Below, piece by piece: positions 18,599 to 27,475 of a stretch of 64,000 nt of DNA. Source of the DNA: Acidobacteriota bacterium (GTDB lineage Bacteria; Acidobacteriota; Thermoanaerobaculia; Multivoradales; J023); assembly GCA_029263395.1 (NCBI GenBank), contig JAJCXO010000164.1, positions 20,038 through 84,037 of the forward strand. The letters run 5' to 3'. The notes beneath the pieces were generated by a model. That model had not been told where the DNA came from and searched no databases. It saw only the letters and a program-made list of their open reading frames with translations. Numbering within the stretch: the first letter of the stretch is position 1; the number at the start of each line of letters is the position of its first letter. A program made the translations under genes and the position numbers.

Positions 18599-18945
18599 CA
18601 GCCTCGGCAAATAACGGCACGCGATTGCGCCCGTTACAGAGGCTCTCGGTACTTTACCGGACGTGTCTGTTCCCGTTACAGAGGCTCTCGGTACTTTACC
18701 GGACGCGTCTGTACCCGTGACAGAGGCTCTCGGTATTTTACCGGACGCGTCTGTTCCCGTGACAGAGGCTCTCGGTACTTTACCGGACGCGTCTGTTCCC
18801 GTGGCAGAGGCTCTCGGTACTTTACCGGACGCGTCTGTTTCCGTTGCGGAGGCTCTCGGTAATTTACCGGACACGACTGTTTCGGGCGCGAATGGGGTTG
18901 GGAAGTCAAATGGACTAACTATTTGACTCGTTTTGAGGTCCCCGG
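18599..18945. repeat. 42-bp tandem array B with conserved end module
   Basis: GGCTCTCGGT recurs at 18641, 18683, 18725, 18767, 18809 and 18851, exactly 42 bp apart. A degenerate unit precedes it from about 18599. Unit core: ACCGGACGCGTCTGTTCCCG plus GAGGCTCTCGGTACTTT. The final unit diverges and runs into a module at 18867-18945 that contains AGTCAAAT (18904-18911) and ATTTGACT (18921-18928) as an inverted repeat. That module recurs at 32407-32493. The array lies between convergent genes. Its open frame of SVPVTEALGTLPDA repeats has no ribosome site and I do not call it a gene. Confidence 0.9.
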
Positions 18946-18957
18946 CCGTTTTTAGCG

Positions 18958-19025
18958 TGATCCCATCCCGTTTTGCCACGTTCGGCCCAGGGAGGTCGGC
19001 CTCGTGGAGCGAGCAAGCAGCGGGC
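18958..19025 (+). repeat. Dispersed repeat R, partial copy
   Basis: ATCCCGTTTTGCCACGTTCGG and then GGGAGGTC and GGAGCGAGCAAGCA match the first third of longer copies at 57957-58142 and, inverted, 46730-46912. Here the later part of the element (the GAGCTGCGGCGCAGCCC segment) is not recognisable. It directly abuts array B. The rest of the gap to 19128 shows nothing else. Confidence 0.7.
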
Positions 19026-19128
19026 GCGCGCAGGCATTGAGGTGCCAGCGACCTCGGTAAGGGAGTCGCTTGCAGGACGCCGGCCCTGGTTTCAGCATTC
19101 TCAAAGCCCAGTGGGGAATCGGCTTTGG

Positions 19129-21150
19129 TCAGCCCTCGATGAGTATGATGTCGCCGTCCTGGGAGCTAGCCTGCGCATAGGCGAGCCAACGGTGGTCTTT
19201 TGAAACCGAGAAGGCGATCTTCACCGCGGGCAGTGGAAGCACCAGGACCGGTTCCCCCACGACCGCTTCTCGGAAGTAGATCCCGGGCTGGGCCACCGCC
19301 CCCTCGAAGCTGTAGATTCCGCGATCACTCGACTTCCAGGAGTACCAGGCGACGTCGTCGAGTAGTTGCGTCGGTCGGCCGTCGCCCTCCAACTCGACCC
19401 GCCAGAGCCCAGGCGTGTGCAGACGGGTCAGGTAGAGAGACTTCCCATCTGGCGATTCCTGTGCCGCCTTGGCCCCGCAGCGGGTAATCTGCCGCCGGTC
19501 TCCGTCGTCCAGCCGGACCCTCCACACCTCGGGTGAGCCGTCGGTAATCTCGAGGCGGTAGACGGAGGAGGCGTCCGTCGACCAGTCGAGAAGTTGGCCG
19601 CCGGATGGCGACCCGGGTACAATTTTGGTGTCGCCGGTGGCCACGTCGACGATCACGAGCCGCGCCTGATGATCGGAGACCGCGATCCGATCCCCCGCGG
19701 GAGACCACAGGAAGGTATGGATGTGGTTGGGATGGTCGACTCCGAAGAGGCGATCGAGCGCACCACGGGGCTGAGTCACCCAGATCTCGGAACGCCCAGA
19801 ACGCCCGGAGATGAACGCTAGCCGGTCCCCGTCCGGTCCGAAACGGGGCATGAGGTCCTCCCGCGTGGACGAGGCGACAACCTCGGGCTCGGCGGCGAGG
19901 CCGACAAGGGGGTTCGGCTGCCTCACAATGTTCGAGCGAAGGCGCTGCTCCACCACCGCCACGCGATGGCCCACGGGGCTGACCGACGGCTGGCGTAAGT
20001 CTCGCGGACTCGTGATCAGCCGTTGCGCGGTGCCGCCGTCGAGGCCGAGACGGTAGAGGCCGGTCTCGTCGGCGAAGACGAGCGACTTCGCGTCTGCGGA
20101 CCAGGAAACATGCCAGGAGGTGTCGGGGAAATGATCGATCACTTCCTGGGCTCCAGAGGCCCAGTCGAGAATCAACAGCTTCGAGCGCTCGACGATCAGA
20201 CTACGGATGACCGCAACCTTCTCTCGATCCGGGGACAATGTCAGGAAAATGTCGCCGTAGCCTGGCTCGGTAGGAAAGGTCAGCTGGACGCTCTCATGCG
20301 TGACGAGATCATAACGATGGACCCTCCATGGAGAGCCGAACCGTGCGGGACGACGAGAAAAAATCAGCGTCTCGTCGTCGGGCTGGAGCACCTGATCCAG
20401 CCGCTCGCCTTCGCTACAGGCGTAGAGGCTCTGTACTGTCGACGGATCGTGAACCTCCACGGAAAGGATCTGGCAGTTGCTGCCACGGACCACCACCAGC
20501 ACGCGATTCCCGTCCGGGGACCAGGCGGGCCCTGACAGGCGAGGCCGCTGCAGGATCTGTCGAGCCTCGCCATCTTGGATACCCTTCACCAGCAACGCTC
20601 TCTTGCCGCCTTCCTCGTGGATAAAGGCAACGCTACTGCCGTCCGCCGAGAATGCTGGCTCTGACTCATGGCCAGGGAGGCTGGTGAGGGGGCGCAGGTC
20701 GAGCTGAGTACCGGGAGCGCCTCCGCGCTGGACCAGCCAGCCTGTGGCGATGCCAAAACCGACGAGCAACAGCATGCCCCACAGCAGCCGAGGTGTTCGG
20801 CTCGCGACCGAGTCGTTCGGCTTCGGGTCAGGATGCGACACCGGAGCCACCAGGCGATAGCCGCGACGGGTGATCGTTTCGATGTACCGCGGTGCCTTTG
20901 GATCGTCATCGAGCACCCGCCGAAGCAAGGCCACCGCGCGGCGCAACGCGTCGTCCTGGACCGTGGTTTCGGGCCATACGCGCCGGAGGATCTCGTCTCG
21001 GCCGAAGACCTGCCCCGGCGATTCAGCAAGCAACATCAACAGATCCATCACCCTGGGCTCGACCCTGAGCATCTCGAGATCTTTGTGGAGCTGGTTGAGC
21101 GAGGGTTTGACGTCGAAGTCGCCGATGCGCAGAGTATTCCGTGTCTTCAT
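19129..21150 (-). CDS. Membrane-bound winged-helix regulator with TolB-like beta-propeller
   Basis: This 673-residue protein has a CadC/OmpR-type winged helix at 1-105 (EPRVMDLLMLLAESPGQVF, RVWPETTVQDDALRRAVALL, YIETITRRGYRLVAPV), a single membrane span at about 121-140 and an extracytoplasmic WD40/PD40 beta-propeller from about 150 to the end with repeated SPDGDRLAF-like blades. The design suggests a transmembrane transcription factor that senses a periplasmic signal through the propeller and binds DNA directly. Such proteins are abundant in Acidobacteriota. It is divergent from the PQQ-propeller gene at 21373, which is a natural candidate target. Confidence 0.9.
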   Translation of the reverse strand: MKTRNTLRIGDFDVKPSLNQLHKDLEMLRVEPRVMDLLMLLAESPGQVFGRDEILRRVWPETTVQDDALRRAVALLRRVLDDDPKAPRYIETITRRGYRLVAPVSHPDPKPNDSVASRTPRLLWGMLLLVGFGIATGWLVQRGGAPGTQLDLRPLTSLPGHESEPAFSADGSSVAFIHEEGGKRALLVKGIQDGEARQILQRPRLSGPAWSPDGNRVLVVVRGSNCQILSVEVHDPSTVQSLYACSEGERLDQVLQPDDETLIFSRRPARFGSPWRVHRYDLVTHESVQLTFPTEPGYGDIFLTLSPDREKVAVIRSLIVERSKLLILDWASGAQEVIDHFPDTSWHVSWSADAKSLVFADETGLYRLGLDGGTAQRLITSPRDLRQPSVSPVGHRVAVVEQRLRSNIVRQPNPLVGLAAEPEVVASSTREDLMPRFGPDGDRLAFISGRSGRSEIWVTQPRGALDRLFGVDHPNHIHTFLWSPAGDRIAVSDHQARLVIVDVATGDTKIVPGSPSGGQLLDWSTDASSVYRLEITDGSPEVWRVRLDDGDRRQITRCGAKAAQESPDGKSLYLTRLHTPGLWRVELEGDGRPTQLLDDVAWYSWKSSDRGIYSFEGAVAQPGIYFREAVVGEPVLVLPLPAVKIAFSVSKDHRWLAYAQASSQDGDIILIEG

Positions 21151-21327
21151 GGGCCCAATTATGACTCAGGCACCAGCGGCGACGCCCGAAGGTCGACCAT
21201 TGAATCCTTGCCTTACCAACGTGTCGACGCCTGGCCTCCTGGGCAGATCACAACAAGATCACATCGATCACAGAACCATTCCTGGCCGGTTGGAGGGGGT
21301 TTGGTCGAGACTCTTGTTTGAAAACCA

Positions 21328-21340
21328 GGGCTTGAAGCCC
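21328..21340 (+). promoter_or_regulatory. Palindrome upstream of the propeller/pseudo-esterase gene
   Basis: GGGCTT-G-AAGCCC forms a 6-bp-arm palindrome about 32 bp before the TTG start at 21373, with TACAAT just downstream at 21351. It could be an operator for the divergent winged-helix regulator, or a leader hairpin. Confidence 0.3.
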
Positions 21341-21372
21341 GGAATCGATCTACAATCGCTGAGGAGCCCGCC

Positions 21373-23823
21373 TTGCACCAGATAAGATTTGCTTCGATCT
21401 GCCTCGTTCTGTTGGCTGTGGCCAACGTTGCCGTCGCCGAGCCCGATCCCGAACGTTCGATCACACCTGCACGCACAGGGGCGAACTGGCCGATGTGGAG
21501 CGGTCCGGAGGGCAACCTCACGTCGCTTGGCAACAGCGTATTCGACGGCGGTGCCTTCGGTCTCGAGCGGGTGTGGTCGCGGCCCCTGGGCTCGGCCTAT
21601 TCAGGGATCGTGGTGGTCGACGGGCGGCTGACGACCACATTCTCGGATGGCGAGTCGGACTACCTGGTGGCGCTCGACGCGTCGACCGGCACCGAGCAGT
21701 GGCGCTACCGGATCTCCGATACCTACAAGGGGCATGACGGTTCCGACGACGGTCCCCTGGCGACGCCTACCATCGACGGCGGAGCGGTCTATGGCCTGGG
21801 TGCCCTGGGCCAGCTGTTCGCCGTGTCCCTGGAAGACGGCAAGGAGCGATGGCGCCTGGACCTGCTGGCCGACTTCGGCGCCGTCAAGCCGCACTACGGA
21901 TTCACCACCACGCCAACGGTGATCGGCGATCTGCTGGTTGTCGAGACCGGCGGCGGCGGCGGGCGATCGATTTCGGCCTTCGACCGCAAAACCGGCGAGC
22001 CGCGCTGGTCGACCGGGGACGATCCGGTGGCGTATCAATCGCCGATGGTGTTCGACTTGGGGGGCGAGACCTCGTTGGTTGCGGTCACCAGCCGGAGCTT
22101 GCTCGGCCTGGTTCCCGAGACCGGTGAGGTGCTGTGGAGGCATCAGCACACCGAGGGCGACGGTCGGGGCTTCGGCTCGGCGCAGCCCGTGCCGGTGGGC
22201 GAGGGCGGGATACTCCTGACCGACCATGCCGAGTCGGTCCTCTTCCAGGTCAGCAAGAACGCTGAGGGGTACACGGTGGAGGAGGCCTGGCGCTCCCGCG
22301 CGCTGCGCGGCAGCTTAGCCGTTCCGGTTCCCTATGAAGGACACCTCTACGGCTACTCCGGCAACAACTTCTTGACCTGTGTTGACGCCGCCACCGGCGA
22401 AACAGTGTGGAAGTCGCGGCCACCGGGCGAGGGGGACCTGGTGTTGATCGACGGTCACCTGGTGATTCTGGCCCGCAGCGGCGAGATCGTGATCGCGGAG
22501 GCGACGCCGGAAGCGTACAGGGAGGTATCGCGGGTCCAGGCCCTGGATCGCGGCTACTTCACACGGCCGAGCTTTGCCGACGGCAAGGTCTACGTGCGAA
22601 ATCTAACCGACATCTCAGCGATCGGCGTCACGGAAGCGAGCGCGCCGGATTCAGCCGGCGCTGAGTGGGCTGGGGCCGACTGGGCCGTATCTGATCAGGA
22701 CCTGCGCGGAGAATTCGGCGCCTTTGTACAGAAGCTCGCGGTGGCTGAGAACAAGAGCGAGATGATCGAGAGCTTCCTGGCCGAGCACCCGACCCTGCCG
22801 ATTCTCGAGGGGCCGACTCTCGAGGGGACCTTGGTGCACTTCGTTTACCACGGCGAGGTCGCTGACCTGGCCGTCTCCGGCAACTTCATCCGCGATGGCA
22901 GTGAGCACGCCATGCACCGGGCCCCAGGCACGGACTTCTACTTTCGGAGCTATGAGCTGCCCGAGAAAGCCGTTTTTACCTATCAATTCTCGATCTTCGA
23001 CGAAACGATGACCGATCCGGCCAATCCGCAGAAGACCGGCGGTGAAGACAGCGAGCAATCGGTGCTGGCGACCGCCGGCTGGCAGGCTCCGTCCCACTTG
23101 CGCGAGCCCGAGGGCAAACGCGGCAGCATCGAGAAGCTGCAGTGGAAGAGCGAGCAGCTGGACAACGAGCGCGAAGTCCAGATCTACCTGCCGCCCGGCT
23201 ACGGCGAGGGTGACGGCCGCTACCCGCTGCTGGTGGTCAACAACGGTGATCAGGCGCTCTCGATCGGGGAGATGGACAAGAGTCTCGACAACTTGATCGG
23301 CAAGACGGTCGCGCCGGTGATCGTCGCCTTCGTGTCGAACGTCAGCTGGCGCGAGCTCGGCGGCTCGAAGACCGCCGAATACACCCGGGCGCAAGTCGAG
23401 GAGCTGATCCCTCTCCTCGACAAGACCTTCCGCACCGACGCCCGCCGCGAGTCCCGCGCGGTTATGGGCCAGGACCCCTACGACGGCCCCGGCTTCGCGG
23501 CCATGTACCTCGCGCTGCATCACCCGGGGACTGTTTCCCGGGCCGCCGCCCAGTCCTACCAGCATGGCCAGCTCGAGGAGGACCTAATGGCCGCCGCCTC
23601 GGGAGAGAAGCACGATCTCGAGCTGGTGTTCCACTGGAGCTCGTACGATCGCCTCGATCCGATCTTTGAAGTCGACGCTCGCGGAAACGCCAAGAGCCTG
23701 GTGGCAGCGCTCGAGAAGAACGGCTACAGCCCGAAGATTTTCGAAAGCAACGACGGCGCCGGCTGGGGCATGTGGCAGGGCCGGATGGCCGAGATCCTCG
23801 AGGCGCTGTTTCCGCTCCAGTAG
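21373..23823 (+). CDS. Secreted PQQ-type beta-propeller fused to an esterase domain lacking its catalytic Ser and His
   Basis: The start is a TTG at 21373 preceded by GAGGAG, and it gives a good signal peptide ending VAVAEPD. Residues about 35-430 form a PQQ-like propeller with repeated ALDASTGTEQWRYR and DAATGETVWKS blades. Residues about 460-560 look like an E-set or carbohydrate-binding-like sandwich. Residues about 570-816 follow the enterochelin-esterase/IroE fold (REVQIYLPPGYGEGDGRYPLL). At the nucleophile elbow GxSxGG is replaced by G699-Q-D-P. Where GGHxW carries the catalytic His the sequence reads GAGW, with Ala796. Hydrolysis is therefore unlikely, and a binding role is inferred. 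No frameshift or stop is present, so it seems selected and not decaying. Confidence 0.85.
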   Translation: MHQIRFASICLVLLAVANVAVAEPDPERSITPARTGANWPMWSGPEGNLTSLGNSVFDGGAFGLERVWSRPLGSAYSGIVVVDGRLTTTFSDGESDYLVALDASTGTEQWRYRISDTYKGHDGSDDGPLATPTIDGGAVYGLGALGQLFAVSLEDGKERWRLDLLADFGAVKPHYGFTTTPTVIGDLLVVETGGGGGRSISAFDRKTGEPRWSTGDDPVAYQSPMVFDLGGETSLVAVTSRSLLGLVPETGEVLWRHQHTEGDGRGFGSAQPVPVGEGGILLTDHAESVLFQVSKNAEGYTVEEAWRSRALRGSLAVPVPYEGHLYGYSGNNFLTCVDAATGETVWKSRPPGEGDLVLIDGHLVILARSGEIVIAEATPEAYREVSRVQALDRGYFTRPSFADGKVYVRNLTDISAIGVTEASAPDSAGAEWAGADWAVSDQDLRGEFGAFVQKLAVAENKSEMIESFLAEHPTLPILEGPTLEGTLVHFVYHGEVADLAVSGNFIRDGSEHAMHRAPGTDFYFRSYELPEKAVFTYQFSIFDETMTDPANPQKTGGEDSEQSVLATAGWQAPSHLREPEGKRGSIEKLQWKSEQLDNEREVQIYLPPGYGEGDGRYPLLVVNNGDQALSIGEMDKSLDNLIGKTVAPVIVAFVSNVSWRELGGSKTAEYTRAQVEELIPLLDKTFRTDARRESRAVMGQDPYDGPGFAAMYLALHHPGTVSRAAAQSYQHGQLEEDLMAAASGEKHDLELVFHWSSYDRLDPIFEVDARGNAKSLVAALEKNGYSPKIFESNDGAGWGMWQGRMAEILEALFPLQ

Positions 23824-23899
23824 CCCAGCGTGGAGTGTGCTGGCAGCAGCTGGCGCGACGTCGCAAAATAACGTGGCGGCGATAGCTTGGCGTACCTGA

Positions 23900-23920
23900 G
23901 ACTCCGTCTGGGACGGAGTC
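23900..23920. terminator. Bidirectional hairpin between convergent genes
   Basis: GACTCCGTC and GACGGAGTC form a perfect 9-bp stem with a 3-base loop between the convergent propeller gene and the permease gene. There is no strong T-tract on either side. Confidence 0.5.
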
Positions 23921-23924
23921 AAGG

Positions 23925-23951
23925 GCCAGCTCGCGCAAATCGGAGGCCGCC
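23925..23951 (+). repeat. Left direct repeat flanking the ADOP-PadR cassette
   Basis: A GCCAGCTCGCGCAAATCGG-containing 27-bp segment closely matches 27226-27251 in the same orientation, with one substitution and one base gap. The two copies bracket the permease and PadR genes. The right copy lies within integrase-like debris. Confidence 0.6.
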
Positions 23952-23982
23952 TTGCTCTCAATGTTCTTGTTGTGAGGAGTGC

Positions 23983-26757
23983 TCAGTCGGCTCGAATGAC
24001 GCGGATGGGGTCGATCGCCGCCGCGCGCCGCGCCGGAAAGTAGCTGGCCGCGAGGACTACGACGAGGAGGCCGAAACTGGCGACAGCGAGTGTGGTCGGG
24101 TCGTTCCCGCGGACCCCGAACAAGAGGTGCCCCAGCGCAGCCTGAAGACCTAGGCTCAGGCAGAGCCCGAGAGGTAGCCCCAGTGCGCAGAGAGTGAGGC
24201 CTCTCTTCAGGACAATTCTGCGCACGTTGCCGGCGCTGGCGCCGAACGCCATGCGGATTCCGAGCTCCTGCGCCCGTTGGGCGACCGAGCTGGAGATGAG
24301 CCCGTACACGCCGATAACGCCCAGAAGGAGGGCGATTCCGCTGGCGAGCGTCAGCAGCCGGGTGATGAAGAGGGTGCCTGCCACCGACGGATCTATCTGC
24401 GCGAGCCGCTCAAGAGAGGCCGTTCTGAGCAGGGCCAGGCTGGGGTTGATCTCCCAGATGGCGTTTTGTACCTGCCGGAGGAAGCGGGGGTCCTGTGAGC
24501 GGCTGTTGCGTATCGCAAAGCTCTGGGATCGCCAGATGAAACGATCTTCTTCGCCGGTTCCCTTCCAGAAGGCTCGCGGTGCCAGTGGCCAATAAACCAT
24601 CGCGGGACTCTCTTGACGGACACCATCGTCGCGCACGTCGGCGGCAACGCCGACGATCTCGTAGTAGAAGGGCGGCTCTGGGCGCGCGGCGACCCCCTGT
24701 CCGAGAGCGGCAGCGGTGGAACCCCAGTACTTGCGAGCCAGGCTCTCGGAGACCACGACCGCCGGGCGGCCTGAACGTACGTCTTGCCAGGACAGGTCTT
24801 CCCCGGCGAGCAGCGGAATCTGCAGCGCCCGAAAGAAGCCGCCGCCGATCCATTTGTGCCGCTCGATCTCGCCCCGGTCGGGGCCTCCGGAGCTCTCCGT
24901 GTAGAGCGTGTTGACGTTGTTGTTGCCGTCCAGTGGGATGGCCGAACCTACGGTGACCGCGTCGACCCCGGGGATCTCCTCGAGTCGGTGTGCGATGGTC
25001 TCGAACTGACGGGCCACGCTGTCGTGATCCGGAACCTGCTCCGCCGGGATGTGCAGTTGTAGGGTCAGCACGTCCTCAGGGGCCCCGAAGCCGGGCTCGA
25101 CTCCGCGCAGCTCTCGGAAGCTCTGAAGCATCAGCCCAGAGGCAACGAGCAGCACGAGGACAACGGCTATCTGAAGCACGGCCACACCGCTACGAAAAAC
25201 CTGTGAGCCCTTGCTCGAGGCGACGCGAGTCCCCGCGTGGCGGAGGGCTCGGCCCATGGACCCCAGCCGCAACAGCGGCGCGACGCCGGCGATCGCCGCG
25301 CTGATCAGTGCCAGAGCCAAGACGAACAGAAGCACTCTCGGGCTGAGTGCTGCCTCGCCGAGACGCGGAACTTCTGCGGGCGCCAGTGCGGTGAGACCTC
25401 GGAGCCCAGCGGCAGCCAGAACGATGCCGCCCAAGCCCCCAGCGAGGCTCAGCAGCAGAACCTCCTTGAACATCTCCCAGCGCACGCGCACCCGGCTCGC
25501 ACCGAGCGCGGTTCGGACCGCCATTTCGTTGCTCTGTTCGGAGGCCCGCACCAGCAGGAGGTTGGCCACGTTGGCGCAGGCCACCAGGAGCACGAGCCCG
25601 ACCCCTCCGAGGAGCACCCACAGAACGCTTGCGGTGTCGCCCACCAGCCGGTCCTTGTAAGGGGTGACCCGAACGGAGAAGGCCTCGATGTGCTCCATCG
25701 TGGCGATCGGGCCTCCGGGAAAACGAGTCCAGGCGGTCGGTAGCAGCTGCTGGAGCTCGGCGCGCGCCTGTTCCAGGGACACCGCCTCCTGAAGTCGTGC
25801 CACGGCCCCGAAACCGATGTTCCCCACGTAGAGGCTGCTGCGCTCGATCTCGAACGGCAGAACAAGATCGCTTGGAACGCCGAGGCCCTGGAGCTGTGGC
25901 GGTGTAACACCGACGATCTCATGTGTCGCGCCGTCGATCCTGAGCTGCTGACCGACTGCAGAGGGTGCGCCAGCGAAGCGGCTCTGCCAGTAGTCGTAGC
26001 TGAGGAGGACAACCTTCTCAGCGCCAGGCGCCTCATCGGCAGGATCCAAGGTGCGCCCGACGACCGGGAGCAGTTCGAGGGCGCGCAGCGTGCCGTGTGT
26101 CGTGCGCAGAGCACGCAGTGCTTCTGGCCTTCCGTTCCCGTGCACCGCGACCAGCTCGGACGAGAACATGCCGACGTGGTCGAGCGTCGTGCTGCTCTCC
26201 TCGTACAGCGTGTGCCAGGCCGCGCACTGTCCCGCGTCGTCGAAACCCACGGCGGGAGCGGTGTGGTGCAGGCTCACCAGGCGCTCCTGATTCTCGAACG
26301 GTAGCGGCGCCAGGAGGATCGCGTCGATGAGCGTGAAGATCGCGGCCGTGGCGCCGATGCCGAGAGACAACACCGTGATGACAGTCAAGGAAAAGAGAGG
26401 TCGCCGTGCGAGACCGCGGACCCCCAGCCGGAGGTCGTGCGCCAGGCCTGCGAAAAGAGAGGTGATGCGGCTGCCGCGCTGTCGCGCCAGCTCTTCGCGA
26501 CTCTCCACCCATCGTGATTCTCGTTCGCACAGGTGTTCCCGCTTTGCTTGTGCCAGCTCCTCGGCCGCGGCCTGAGGATCGCCGAGGGCCTCTCTGGCGA
26601 CCTTCTCGGCGTCGGCCGGTGTGCTTCCTGAAAGCATCGCCTCGTGGTAGACGTCCTCGAGGTGGTCGGAGAGCTCGCCGATCACTCTCTCTTCGCTCGC
26701 GCCGTCATTCGCCGACTTCCGCAGTGCGCGACGCAGGATCGGGGCCCAATCAGGCAT
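23983..26757 (-). CDS. ADOP-type ABC transporter permease (MacB/FtsX-like, duplicated)
   Basis: This 924-residue membrane protein has the layout of the acidobacterial duplicated orphan permeases. A soluble N-terminal segment with HLEDVYHEAMLSGSTPADAE precedes two MacB-like halves, each with a TM helix, a large periplasmic domain and three TM helices. The first helix is near LTVITVLSLGIGATAAIFTL. FtsX motifs ANVANLLLVRASEQSNEMAVRT and SSSVAQRAQELGIRMAFGAS mark the two permease cores. No ATPase gene is adjacent. It probably exports or moves lipids or peptides across the envelope, or acts in efflux. It overlaps the padR gene by 8 bp and is surely co-transcribed and repressed with it. Confidence 0.92.
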   Translation of the reverse strand: MPDWAPILRRALRKSANDGASEERVIGELSDHLEDVYHEAMLSGSTPADAEKVAREALGDPQAAAEELAQAKREHLCERESRWVESREELARQRGSRITSLFAGLAHDLRLGVRGLARRPLFSLTVITVLSLGIGATAAIFTLIDAILLAPLPFENQERLVSLHHTAPAVGFDDAGQCAAWHTLYEESSTTLDHVGMFSSELVAVHGNGRPEALRALRTTHGTLRALELLPVVGRTLDPADEAPGAEKVVLLSYDYWQSRFAGAPSAVGQQLRIDGATHEIVGVTPPQLQGLGVPSDLVLPFEIERSSLYVGNIGFGAVARLQEAVSLEQARAELQQLLPTAWTRFPGGPIATMEHIEAFSVRVTPYKDRLVGDTASVLWVLLGGVGLVLLVACANVANLLLVRASEQSNEMAVRTALGASRVRVRWEMFKEVLLLSLAGGLGGIVLAAAGLRGLTALAPAEVPRLGEAALSPRVLLFVLALALISAAIAGVAPLLRLGSMGRALRHAGTRVASSKGSQVFRSGVAVLQIAVVLVLLVASGLMLQSFRELRGVEPGFGAPEDVLTLQLHIPAEQVPDHDSVARQFETIAHRLEEIPGVDAVTVGSAIPLDGNNNVNTLYTESSGGPDRGEIERHKWIGGGFFRALQIPLLAGEDLSWQDVRSGRPAVVVSESLARKYWGSTAAALGQGVAARPEPPFYYEIVGVAADVRDDGVRQESPAMVYWPLAPRAFWKGTGEEDRFIWRSQSFAIRNSRSQDPRFLRQVQNAIWEINPSLALLRTASLERLAQIDPSVAGTLFITRLLTLASGIALLLGVIGVYGLISSSVAQRAQELGIRMAFGASAGNVRRIVLKRGLTLCALGLPLGLCLSLGLQAALGHLLFGVRGNDPTTLAVASFGLLVVVLAASYFPARRAAAIDPIRVIRAD

Positions 26758-27082
26758 GACCGCCCTCGACCACGAGGTCTACCGTGTCCACGAAGGAGCG
26801 CCAATCTGAACGTTGTTTGGCGAGCGCCTTGCGTCCCTCGGCTGTCAAGGAGTAGCGGCAGCGACGCCTCTCGCCCTCTTTCTCCACCCACCGCCCCTTG
26901 ATCCACAGTCGCTTCTCCATGCGGTAGAGAACCGAGTAGAGCGTAGAGGCCTTGAACTCCAGCTTGCCTTCAGACCTCGCCTCGAGAGACTTCCCGATCT
27001 CGTAGCCGTGACGGGGTGGACCATCCAAGGCGGCGAGGATGAGCAGCTCCATGCTGCCGCGCTTCAGGTCTGCACTGAACAT
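26750..27082 (-). CDS. PadR-family transcriptional regulator
   Basis: This 110-residue winged-helix regulator starts at ATG 27082 with GAGAGG upstream (MFSADLKRGSMELLILAAL). PadR hallmarks include GPPRHGYEIGKSLEARSEG, STLYSVLYRMEKRLWIKGRW and RRRCRYSLTAEGRKAL. PadR proteins usually repress their own operon and release on binding small molecules. Here the operon partner is the ADOP permease, with which it overlaps. A near-palindrome at 27129-27151 is its likely operator. A longer in-frame start at 27415 would run into integrase debris and is rejected. Confidence 0.92.
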   Translation of the reverse strand: MFSADLKRGSMELLILAALDGPPRHGYEIGKSLEARSEGKLEFKASTLYSVLYRMEKRLWIKGRWVEKEGERRRCRYSLTAEGRKALAKQRSDWRSFVDTVDLVVEGGHA

Positions 27083-27128
27083 CGTTTGAATCCTCTCACG
27101 TCGGTGCGCTCCAGATACTTCGCCACGT

Positions 27129-27151
27129 GATATTACGCGTCGCGATATATC
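27129..27151 (-). promoter_or_regulatory. Candidate PadR operator
   Basis: GATATTACGC and GCGATATATC form an imperfect inverted repeat (8 of 10 positions) with a 3-base centre, 47 bp upstream of the padR start. The ATAT/CGCG composition fits PadR-type operators. Confidence 0.5.
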
Positions 27152-27159
27152 TACGGTTG

Positions 27160-27346
27160 GGATCTCGATAAGTTGCATAGCTTGTCCGGGCGTGCTGACT
27201 GGCAACCGCCTGCAGGCCAGCTTGTGCCAGTTCGCGCAATCGGAGGCCGCCCCTGCTGCCGCCGTGCTTTGCCTGTGTAGAATCGGCGCCTGCCATGGAT
27301 CCAGTAGGAGACGACGAAGGACTTTCGGCCAGTGGGGTAGATCCGC
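27160..27346 (-). pseudogene. Remnant of a tyrosine-recombinase (phage integrase) N-terminal domain
   Basis: On the minus strand from about 27346, VRIYPTGRKSFVVSYWIHG and then RRRFYT match the start of the Arm-DNA-binding domain of prophage integrases. After GK the similarity moves to another frame (LRLRELAQAGLQAVASQ), which suggests a frameshift. No catalytic domain follows and no full frame exists. It marks a former integration event next to the ADOP-PadR cassette and the second toxin-antitoxin module. Confidence 0.5.
27226..27251 (+). repeat. Right direct repeat flanking the ADOP-PadR cassette
   Basis: This partner of 23925-23951 lies inside the integrase remnant. The shared core reads TCGCGCA, then ATCGGAGGCCGCC, with the left copy one base longer. 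Confidence 0.6.
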
Positions 27347-27361
27347 ACTCGGTGATGCTTT

Positions 27362-27415
27362 GACCGAGGTGGCCGGCACCGTGACCGCGAGGGCGGTGAC
27401 CGAGGTGGCCGGCAC
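27362..27415 (+). repeat. Short direct repeats, GACCGAGGTGGCCGGCAC twice
   Basis: An 18-bp sequence occurs at 27362 and 27398, 36 bp apart. Its reverse complement core GGCCACCTCGGTC reappears at 28927-28968, so this is a small dispersed motif. Confidence 0.6.
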
Positions 27416-27475
27416 TGAGGACCCAGTCAGGTCGTTTTCGGCGACGACCGCACGTCACCAACGCGGGTTCAGCGA

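Noticed and set aside
18599..18890. Possible protein of SVPVTEALGTLPDA repeats
   Set aside because: The frame is open only because the repeat length is a multiple of three. There is no ribosome site and both strands are open.
22651..23565. 304-codon frame antisense to the propeller/pseudo-esterase gene
   Set aside because: Overlaps a well-supported gene and shows no domain of its own.
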